From contig JACRPU010000037.1 in assembly GCA_016223025.1 (NCBI GenBank), positions 1-64,000 on the forward strand: a stretch of 64,000 nucleotides of DNA, given 5' to 3'. Both the position numbers and the translations under genes were made by a program. The notes beneath the pieces are model-generated. The model saw nothing but the letters and a program-made list of their open reading frames with translations. It was not told where the DNA came from and did not search any database. The first letter of the stretch is position 1, and the number at the start of each line of letters is the position of its first letter. The DNA comes from Nitrosomonadales bacterium. Lineage in GTDB: Bacteria > Pseudomonadota > Gammaproteobacteria > Burkholderiales > Gallionellaceae. This document shows, piece after piece, positions 26,068 to 32,197 of this stretch.

Positions 26068-27201
26068 ATGGGCCTTCGAGATGCTGGTGTGTCGAACTGG
26101 GCAACCTCCGTGACAAAACAAACGCCCTTCCTGTCCGAGGCAGCCCTGTCGGATGCGCTGTATCTAAAAGTGCTGAATCTGATTCTGCTGCCGACCGAGC
26201 AATGCAATTTCCGCTGCACCTATTGCTACGAGGACTTCGAGGCCGGCAAGATGCGCCCCGAGCTCGTGCATAGCATCAAAATGCTGGTGGACCGGCGCAT
26301 CGCCGATTTGCAGGCCATCAGTCTTTCTTGGTTCGGCGGCGAACCCTTGGTGGCCAAGGACATCATCTTCGACATTGCCGAGCATGTGAACCTGCGGTGT
26401 CGGGAGACAGGCGTGCAAAACCTAGGCGGCCATTTGACCACGAACGGCTACCTGCTTGATATCGGCACTGTAGAGCGTCTTTGCGCGGTCGAGCAACGCT
26501 CGGCGCAGATATCGCTCGACGGCTTGGGCGCGGCTCATGACCGCAGCCGTCCGCTGGCATCGGGCAAAGGAAGTTTCGGGCGCATCTGGGACAACCTCGT
26601 GGCCATACACAATAGCGAGCATGACTTTCATGTTGGCCTGCGCGTTCATGTGGGCGCAGCCGATCTTGCGGAAACGGAGAACTTGTGCCGGGAGATCAAC
26701 CGCCAGTTCGGTGGCGATCCACGCTTCACATTCCATTTTCGGCTTGTCTCTAATTGGGGAGGTGCCAACAAGGACAGCATCCACCCCATGGACGAGGAGC
26801 TCGGACGGGCTACCGTGAAACAGCTTGAGCGACTGCTGACCGACATACCCAATAACTGCGGGCAAGAAGATGATGTCCAGTACATCTGCTACGCAGCCAA
26901 GCCGAATACCTGGCTGATCCGGGCTGATGGCCGGGTGGGAAGATGTACGGTCGCCCTGAATGATCCGCGCAATACCGTAGGCAATTTGGATGAGCGCGGT
27001 TTTTTGCGGGTTGATAAGGAAATGCTCCGGCCCTGGATGGCGGGATTCAAAGATATTGATTCCCAGTTATTGTCTTGCCCTTACACCGGTGTTAGAAAAA
27101 TCGCGCTGTCGGAAGTGGCCAAGCCAATTGCCATCATCAAATCGAACCACGAGGCGTTGGTGTATCCTATGAATCAAACACCTTCGGCTTCAGGTGCCTA
27201 A
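26068..27201 (+). CDS. Radical SAM peptide maturase with reduced SPASM domain
   Basis: 377 aa. The [4Fe-4S]/SAM motif CNFRCTYCYED (Cys46, Cys50, Cys53) is followed by SWFGGEPL and the TIM-barrel strands LTTNGYLL and AQISLDGLG. The C-terminus has the opening signature of a SPASM domain, C-x13-G-x4-C (Cys274, Gly288, Cys293), then only one more cysteine in CPYTG (Cys337) instead of the usual four or five. Auxiliary cluster binding is thus probably altered. It is expected to modify one or more precursor cores, for instance by cross-linking or epimerisation. There is no obvious Shine-Dalgarno site before ATG 26068; GTG 26110 is an alternative. Confidence 0.88.
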   Translation: MGLRDAGVSNWATSVTKQTPFLSEAALSDALYLKVLNLILLPTEQCNFRCTYCYEDFEAGKMRPELVHSIKMLVDRRIADLQAISLSWFGGEPLVAKDIIFDIAEHVNLRCRETGVQNLGGHLTTNGYLLDIGTVERLCAVEQRSAQISLDGLGAAHDRSRPLASGKGSFGRIWDNLVAIHNSEHDFHVGLRVHVGAADLAETENLCREINRQFGGDPRFTFHFRLVSNWGGANKDSIHPMDEELGRATVKQLERLLTDIPNNCGQEDDVQYICYAAKPNTWLIRADGRVGRCTVALNDPRNTVGNLDERGFLRVDKEMLRPWMAGFKDIDSQLLSCPYTGVRKIALSEVAKPIAIIKSNHEALVYPMNQTPSASGA

Positions 27202-27240
27202 TCCGGGAGCCAACATTATATGATAGCTTAAATATGATTT

Positions 27241-27312
27241 TCACCTCCTGCGACGCGGGTGGGGATTTTTTAGCAATGAGCCGTTTATAAATAAATTATG
27301 AAAGGAACCACC
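27241..27312 (+). promoter_or_regulatory. Conserved precursor upstream element, copy 3
   Basis: TCACCTCCTGCGACGCGGGT then GGGGATTTTTTAGCAATGAG and CCGTTTATAAATAAATTATG lead into AAAGGA-ACCACC-ATG. The stem CTCCTGCG/CGCGGGTGG keeps pairing through G-T wobbles, although bases differ from copy 2. Confidence 0.75.
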
Positions 27313-27477
27313 ATGAGCCAAGAACAAGGCAAGGAAATAAACCAGGCCAATGCGCCGGTTAGTGATGCGGCAGAAGTCACGGCCACCGGTGAATTGGCAG
27401 AGCAGGATTTGGATGCGGTGGCGGGCGGGCTTGCAAAATTCCGCCCCAGCAAGTGCTTGAAAGATTCCCTAAATTAA
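27313..27477 (+). CDS. RiPP-like precursor peptide 3, Gly-Gly leader
   Basis: 54 aa. Leader MSQEQGKEINQANAPVSDAA and ELAEQDLDAVAGG, nearly identical to precursor 1. The predicted core has only 15 residues, LAKFRPSKCLKDSLN, with four positively charged residues and a single Cys. It shares its L-A-K start with the precursor 1 core. AAAGGA lies 8 bases before the ATG. It is the first precursor after the radical SAM gene, 111 bp downstream of its stop. Confidence 0.8.
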   Translation: MSQEQGKEINQANAPVSDAAEVTATGELAEQDLDAVAGGLAKFRPSKCLKDSLN

Positions 27478-27497
27478 ACAGTAAACAGGGGACACCA

Positions 27498-27578
27498 CAG
27501 TTTCCGATTCTCACCCCCTGCGGCGCGGGTGGGATTTTTTAGCAATGAGCCGTTTATAAATTAAAGAAAGGAACCACC
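27498..27578 (+). promoter_or_regulatory. Conserved precursor upstream element, copy 4
   Basis: Identical over 81 bp to copy 2 (25671-25751), although the gene behind it (precursor 4) has the most divergent leader. This argues for recent duplication or gene conversion of the upstream element as a unit. Confidence 0.75.
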
Positions 27579-27779
27579 ATGAACCAAGATCAGGGCAAGA
27601 ACAAGGCAAATTCGCAACAGCAACAATCACCGACAAAGGGAAAGCAGGAGACCGAATCCACCGAACTGAGCGATGTAAGTTTGGACAAGATTTCGGCGGG
27701 TATCAAGATGGTAACAAAGCCCCGTGCCACGGGCACGGAGACGGAAGACGAGGTTTACATTGGTAACAAGCGGGCGTAA
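27579..27779 (+). CDS. RiPP-like precursor peptide 4, divergent leader
   Basis: 66 aa. The leader begins MNQDQGKNKANSQQQQSPTK and ends STELSDVSLDKISAG, so the double glycine is replaced by Ala-Gly. The -4 and -7 positions (Ile and Leu) and the acidic helix are kept. The predicted core is 25 residues: IKMVTKPRATGTETEDEVYI then GNKRA. It is the most diverged of the six genes in the coding part, yet has the same upstream element as precursor 2. Ala-Gly is accepted by some C39 peptidases, so cleavage remains plausible. Confidence 0.75.
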   Translation: MNQDQGKNKANSQQQQSPTKGKQETESTELSDVSLDKISAGIKMVTKPRATGTETEDEVYIGNKRA

Positions 27780-27811
27780 AGAATTTAAAGGGGGTCAGGT
27801 TGAATTGTTCT

Positions 27812-27878
27812 TTCTCACCTCAACGGCACGGGTGGGATTTTCTTAGACAATGCGCAGCTTAAAAAGAAAGGAACTACC
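27812..27878 (+). promoter_or_regulatory. Conserved precursor upstream element, copy 5
   Basis: TTCTCACCTCAACGGCACGG then GTGGGATTTTCTTAGACAAT and GCGCAGCTTAAAAAGAAAGG before AACTACC-ATG. It is closest to copy 1 (both have CTCAACGG and CTTAAAAAG) and, like it, lacks TATAAA and a good hairpin. Confidence 0.75.
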
Positions 27879-28058
27879 ATGAGCCAAGAACAAGGCAAGG
27901 AAATAAACAAGGAAATAAACCGGGTCAAAGCGCCGGTTAGTGATGCGGCAGAAGTCGCGGCCACCGGCGGTGAGTTGGCAGAGCAGGATTTGGATGCGGT
28001 GGCGGGCGGAATAATTGCCAAGATTCTGCCTATGAAGAAGATCAAAGGCATGCTGTAA
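27879..28058 (+). CDS. RiPP-like precursor peptide 5, Gly-Gly leader
   Basis: 59 aa. The leader MSQEQGKEINKEINRVKAPV has a short internal duplication (KEIN-KEIN) and ends ELAEQDLDAVAGG. The predicted core is 15 residues, IIAKILPMKKIKGML: strongly basic and amphipathic, without Cys or acidic residues, which would suit a membrane-active peptide. The KIKG block is shared with the core of precursor 2. The same AAAGGA ribosome site is used. Confidence 0.8.
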   Translation: MSQEQGKEINKEINRVKAPVSDAAEVAATGGELAEQDLDAVAGGIIAKILPMKKIKGML

Positions 28059-28094
28059 GAAACAATAAAGGAATGGGGAGACCACCGTTTCTGA

Positions 28095-28165
28095 TTCTCA
28101 CCTCCCGCGGCGCGGGTGGGATTTTTTAACAATGCGCCGCTTATAAATTATAGAAAGGAACCACC
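28095..28165 (+). promoter_or_regulatory. Conserved precursor upstream element, copy 6
   Basis: TTCTCACCTCCCGCGGCGCG then GGTGGGATTTTTTAACAATG and CGCCGCTTATAAATTATAGA before AAGGAACCACC-ATG. Here CCCGC-GGC-GCGGG forms the best hairpin of the six, directly before GTGGGA and a T6 run. Confidence 0.75.
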
Positions 28166-28360
28166 ATGAACCAAGAACAAGGCAAGGAGATAAAAAAAGT
28201 CAATACGCCAATCAGTGATGCGGCAGAAGCCACGGCCACCAGCGGTGAGTTGGCAGAACATGATTTGGATCAGGTCGCGGGGGCGGGGCTCGCTTCGATC
28301 CCTGTGGGCAACTTCGGCGGCGAGGAATGGGATTTTAAACCGAAAACAACCATTCGATAA
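28166..28360 (+). CDS. RiPP-like precursor peptide 6, Gly-Ala-Gly site
   Basis: 64 aa. Leader MNQEQGKEIKKVNTPISDAA, then ELAEHDLDQVAGAG: the cleavage motif reads Gly-Ala-Gly rather than Gly-Gly. The predicted core of about 23 residues, LASIPVGNFGGEEWDFKPKT then TIR, is the only one with Trp and has an aromatic/acidic character (F, W, F). It ends 74 bp before the anti-sigma/leader fusion, probably in the same transcript. Confidence 0.8.
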   Translation: MNQEQGKEIKKVNTPISDAAEATATSGELAEHDLDQVAGAGLASIPVGNFGGEEWDFKPKTTIR

Positions 28361-28434
28361 GAGTGGGCGCACCCTTATGGATCAATGGGGGCAGACTCCA
28401 TTGATTCTCTGCGGCCGGCTAATTGGAGGATGAA

Positions 28435-28995
28435 TTGAACGCGGATGAGACTGGGTTGGAAGGTGTATGCGGGCAGATGTTGCCGCGTATGAGCCGCGCC
28501 CTGGACGGTGATCTTGACGGCGATGAAATGGCTGAACTGTCGGCCCATTTGGCGTGCTGCGCGCCTTGCCGCACGCGTGCGACCGGGATAAACGCCGCAG
28601 ATAATCTGTTCCGGGAGTTGGACGAGAAACATTCCGTGCCGCTGGTGCGCGAAGCCGCTTTCGCCCGGCAGGTGATGAAACGGGTACGCCTGGAGGCCGC
28701 CTCCGCCGGAGGCGTTCGGGAATTCATCCGGCTGGTGGTGCAGACCCCGGATTTGCGGGATCAGCTCCGCCCGTCCGCCAGCACGGATGCGTTTGTCGAA
28801 TCGTTCGTCAGCCTGGCATGGCAGCGCGGCTACCGGTTCGGCAGCGGTGAAGTCGTCAGCCTGCTGGCGGCCCGCCGCGCCGCGAACGACGATTTGAGCG
28901 ACGAGCAACTCGACGCCGTAGTTGGCGGCGCGAGCCAAGCTGACGCAGGGTTGCATGCACTCATCGACGAATTGCTGCCGAACTGGTTCAAATAG
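28435..28995 (+). CDS. Anti-sigma zinc finger fused to a Nif11-type leader domain
   Basis: 186 aa. The start is TTG 28435, set by GGAGG five bases ahead; ATG 28430 stops after two codons. Residues ~14-50 match the zf-HC2/ZAS anti-sigma fold: MSRALDGDLDGDEMAELSAH followed by His38-x3-Cys42-x2-Cys45. Residues ~94-160 resemble a Nif11 leader domain (REFIRLVVQTPDLRDQL, AFVESFVSLAWQRGYRF), ending LSDEQLDAVVGG with Gly164-Gly165. A 21-residue tail follows (ASQADAGLHALIDELLPNWF-K). It has no membrane helix, so it would be a soluble anti-sigma that is also a potential C39 substrate. It likely controls the sigma factor at 24636. Confidence 0.8.
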   Translation: MNADETGLEGVCGQMLPRMSRALDGDLDGDEMAELSAHLACCAPCRTRATGINAADNLFRELDEKHSVPLVREAAFARQVMKRVRLEAASAGGVREFIRLVVQTPDLRDQLRPSASTDAFVESFVSLAWQRGYRFGSGEVVSLLAARRAANDDLSDEQLDAVVGGASQADAGLHALIDELLPNWFK

Positions 28996-29042
28996 ACTGC
29001 CGGACGCGAAACAAATTCACGGCAGATGTTATTCCATCCCCG

Positions 29043-29173
29043 TTTAACGTGAATCTCGCGCAGCGAGGGCATACCGTACCCCTCTCCTTCCGGGAGAGGG
29101 GGAACGGGGGTGAGGGAAACGCACATGGCGCAGACGATTCATCATTCGGGGTGGCCTGCGCCATGTGCGTTAG
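29043..29173. repeat. Composite palindromic repeat, copy B
   Basis: TTAACGTGAATCTCGCGCAG-CGAG, a CTCTCCTTCCGGGAGAG hairpin, GGGGTGAGGGAAA, then a large inverted repeat CGCACATGGCGCAG / CTGCGCCATGTGCG. Related copies lie at 42709, 55981, 59443 and 61515. It follows the last island gene directly. Confidence 0.75.
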
Positions 29174-29226
29174 TGCCGTAGGGCGCAGCACCCGCAAGGG
29201 GTAAACACGCCTTACTTGGTTTTTTC

Positions 29227-29322
29227 CCCTCTTTGGAAAAGGGGGGCAGGGGGATTTACACAGGCATCATGCGTAGTGGGTAACAAATCCCCCTCCTCCC
29301 CCTTTTTTCAAAGGGGGAGGAG
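29227..29322. repeat. Inverted repeat at the right edge of the island
   Basis: GGAAAAGGGGGGCAGGGGGA-TTT on the left pairs imperfectly with AAA-TCCCCCTCCTCCCCCTTT-TTTC on the right around a ~27-bp spacer. It has no coding capacity. Together with copy B it fills the 488 bp between the island and ychF. Confidence 0.65.
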
Positions 29323-29483
29323 GTATCGGCAGTATGTACTCCAGGCCTTGCTGTGCTTTGTTAAGAGGCATAAATTACTTTGAACCGGCCATCCGCCGCT
29401 CTATCCACCGCTCTGGCAGGACCGAGTGCCCAAGGTGTTACAATTCGCGCTTTTTCGAATCCGGCAATATTCAAGGGATAACC

Positions 29484-30575
29484 ATGAGTCTCAAATGCGG
29501 CATAGTCGGCCTGCCCAACGTCGGCAAGTCCACGCTGTTCAACGCGCTCACCAAGGCGGGCATCGCGGCGGAAAACTATCCTTTCTGCACCATCGAGCCT
29601 AACGTCGGCATCGTCGAGGTGCCCGATGCGCGCCTTGCCGCACTGTCGAAAATCGTCAACCCGCAGAGGGTGCAGCCCGCCATCGTCGAGTTCGTGGACA
29701 TCGCGGGACTGGTGGCGGGAGCAAGCAAGGGCGAAGGGCTGGGCAACCAGTTTCTCGCCAACATCCGCGAAACCGAAGCCATCGTCAACGTGGTGCGCTG
29801 CTTCGATGACCCCAACGTGGTTCACGTGGCGGGCAAGATTGACCCGCTGGCCGACATCGAAACCATCGTCACCGAGCTGGCGCTGGCCGATCTCGCCACG
29901 GTGGAAAAGGCTATCGCGCGCGATGGCAAGAAGGCAAAATCCGGCGACAAGGATGCGCTGAAGCTGGTCGCCGCGCTGGAGAAACTCATGCCGCACCTCA
30001 ACGAGGGAAAGCCCGCGCGCACCCTGGCTCTGACCGCCGAAGAAAGGGAGATCGTCAAACCGCTGTGCCTGCTCACCATCAAACCCGCGATGTACGTCGG
30101 CAACGTGCTGGAAGACGGTTTCGAGAACAACCCGCATCTCGATCACCTGCGCGCATATGCCGCCAAAGAGGGCGCGCCGGTGGTGGCGCTGTGCGCCAAG
30201 ATCGAGGCCGAGATGGGCGACCTCGACGATGCCGACAAGAAGGTGTTCCTCGCCGACCTCGGCCTCGATGAACCCGGCCTGAACCGCCTGATCCGCGCGG
30301 GCTACGACCTGCTCGGCCTGCAAACCTACTTCACCGCAGGCGTGAAGGAAGTGCGCGCCTGGACCATCCACAAGGGCGACACCGCGCCGCAGGCGGCGGG
30401 CGTCATCCATACCGATTTCGAGAAGGGTTTCATCCGCGCCCAGACCGTTTCCTACGCCGACTTCATCGCCTGCGGCGGCGAGGCGGGCGCCAGGGAAAAA
30501 GGCAAGATGCGCGTGGAAGGCAAAGACTATGTGGTGCAGGACGGAGATGTCCTGCATTTCCTGTTCAACGTCTAA
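29484..30575 (+). CDS. ychF: Redox-regulated Obg-like ATPase YchF
   Basis: A 363-aa universally conserved P-loop ATPase (OLA1/YchF) that binds ribosomes and influences stress responses. The start ATG 29484 ([20 protein letters not shown]) follows AAGGGA. Visible parts are G1 GLPNVGKST, the G3 region [20 protein letters not shown], a coiled-coil insert (~130-200) and the C-terminal TGS domain ([20 protein letters not shown] to [13 protein letters not shown]). It normally sits next to pth, which is now 14.5 kb upstream. Confidence 0.96.
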   Translation: MSLKCGIVGLPNVGKSTLFNALTKAGIAAENYPFCTIEPNVGIVEVPDARLAALSKIVNPQRVQPAIVEFVDIAGLVAGASKGEGLGNQFLANIRETEAIVNVVRCFDDPNVVHVAGKIDPLADIETIVTELALADLATVEKAIARDGKKAKSGDKDALKLVAALEKLMPHLNEGKPARTLALTAEEREIVKPLCLLTIKPAMYVGNVLEDGFENNPHLDHLRAYAAKEGAPVVALCAKIEAEMGDLDDADKKVFLADLGLDEPGLNRLIRAGYDLLGLQTYFTAGVKEVRAWTIHKGDTAPQAAGVIHTDFEKGFIRAQTVSYADFIACGGEAGAREKGKMRVEGKDYVVQDGDVLHFLFNV

Positions 30576-30689
30576 ACCGTTTTAGCTGCGTCATTCCCGA
30601 ACCCGCCATGCCGCCGGATGAGGTGAGCCGGACACGCCGATGAAGCGGAAGCGGTAGCGGGCATGTTACAGAAACTTCGCTTCCGCGAT

Positions 30690-32189
30690 CTATCGCGCCA
30701 CGGCGCGCCCGTTTCCTGCCGACATTTCCGCCAGAGCCCGGGTGTGTTCCGGCTTGATCTGGCTCCATGAAAACCGCCACTCCCAGTTTCCATCCGGCTT
30801 GCCGGGAAGGTTCATGCGGTGCTCGCTGGGCAGACCAAGCACATCCTGCATGGGGAAGATGACGATATTCGCCGCAGACCGGGAGAGTGCGTTCATCATG
30901 ACCCAGTTGATCGCCTCTCCGTCCGTGCCGAGATATTGCCGGGCGTAATTCTTTTCGTGATCGGACAAGGTACTCCACCACCCGATGCTGGTGTCATTGT
31001 CATGCGTCCCGGTATAGGCGATGGTGTTTGGCACATAGCGGTGCGGCAGAAAGTGGTTGGTTTCCCCGTCGCCAAAAGCAAACTGCAGGATGCGCATGCC
31101 CGGCAGATTGAATTTGTCGCGAAGCTCCATCACATCCGGGGTGATCACACCCAGGTCTTCTGCGATGATGGGCAGGCGCGGAAAGGCTTTTTCGAATGCG
31201 GCAAACAGTTTTTCGCCGGGGCCCGGCCCCCACTTCCCGGCAATGGCGTTTGGCGCATCGGCGGGTATTTCCCAGTAAGCGGCAAATCCCCGGAAATGGT
31301 CTATGCGCACCAGGTCGGCAAACTGCAAGGCGTGCCGCAGACGCGCCACCCACCACGCGAAACCGGTCTGGCGGTGGACATCCCAACGGTAGAGCGGGTT
31401 GCCCCAGAGCTGCCCGGTCTCGCTGAAGTAGTCGGGCGGTACGCCGGCAACGGCGGTGGGGCGCCCCTTGCCGTCCAGCTCGAACAATCCCTGGTGCGCC
31501 CACACGTCGGCGCTCTGGTAGGCCACGAATATCGGCACGTCGCCGATGATCCGGACACCGCGCTCGTTGGCGTAATATTTCAGCTTGTACCACTGGCGCG
31601 CAAAACTCCACTGGCAGAATTTCCAGAAGCCGATTTCATCGGGGTGTGCCATTTTTATGCCGAGCAGCGCTTGCGGGTCGCGGTGCGCCAGGCTCTTTGG
31701 CCAGCGGTTCCAGTCGCGCCCGTGTTCGATTCCCGCAATCGTCATGAACAGCGCATAGTCTTCCAGCCAGTGGCTTTCCGCGATGCAGAATTCTTCGTAG
31801 AGCCAGAACACGCTATCCTGGCGGTCCGCGAAGAAATTCCGGGCCGCGCGGCGCAGCCGCTCCATGCGGAAAGGGCGCATGAGCACAAAATTCACCCGGT
31901 CACCCCGGAATTCCGGAGGGGGTGTCAGGTCGTCGCGGCTGAGCCAACCCTGGCTGGCCAGTTCGGCAAGATCAATCAGGAGGAGACTGCCGGCGAAGGC
32001 CGAACTGCTCATGTACGGAGAGTTGCCCGGCCCGGTTTCGCCGAGGGGAAGAACTTGCCAATACGACTGTCCGGCGCTTGCCAGCCAATCTACGAACCGG
32101 CACGCGTCCGAGCCGAAAACGCCTCCACCGAACATGCCCGGAAGCGAGGTCGGGTGCAGCAGTATTCCGCTGGCGCGATCCGTCGGCAT
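30690..32189 (-). CDS. malQ: 4-alpha-glucanotransferase (amylomaltase)
   Basis: A 499-aa GH77 enzyme that transfers maltooligosaccharide units between glucans in maltodextrin and glycogen metabolism. It starts MPTDRASGILLHPTSLPGMF, the family opening, with VLPLGETGPGNSPYMSSSAF next. The catalytic residues are visible: Asp in DLVRIDHFRGF, Glu in PIIAEDLGVI, Asp in YTGTHDND. It lies 8 bp after the GH57 gene, third in a minus-strand operon glgC - GH57 - malQ. Confidence 0.95.
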   Translation of the reverse strand: MPTDRASGILLHPTSLPGMFGGGVFGSDACRFVDWLASAGQSYWQVLPLGETGPGNSPYMSSSAFAGSLLLIDLAELASQGWLSRDDLTPPPEFRGDRVNFVLMRPFRMERLRRAARNFFADRQDSVFWLYEEFCIAESHWLEDYALFMTIAGIEHGRDWNRWPKSLAHRDPQALLGIKMAHPDEIGFWKFCQWSFARQWYKLKYYANERGVRIIGDVPIFVAYQSADVWAHQGLFELDGKGRPTAVAGVPPDYFSETGQLWGNPLYRWDVHRQTGFAWWVARLRHALQFADLVRIDHFRGFAAYWEIPADAPNAIAGKWGPGPGEKLFAAFEKAFPRLPIIAEDLGVITPDVMELRDKFNLPGMRILQFAFGDGETNHFLPHRYVPNTIAYTGTHDNDTSIGWWSTLSDHEKNYARQYLGTDGEAINWVMMNALSRSAANIVIFPMQDVLGLPSEHRMNLPGKPDGNWEWRFSWSQIKPEHTRALAEMSAGNGRAVAR

Positions 32190-32197
32190 GAGGGCTG

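Noticed and set aside
25275-28165. The six regularly repeated upstream elements as a CRISPR-like array
   Set aside because: Copies are imperfect, irregularly spaced (about 70 to 1500 bp apart), each ends at a start codon and the intervals encode peptides. There are no cas genes.
25320-28165. GGAAC within AAAGGAACCACC as an ECF -35 box
   Set aside because: It overlaps the ribosome-binding site and would start transcription inside the precursor coding sequence. More likely a Shine-Dalgarno site.
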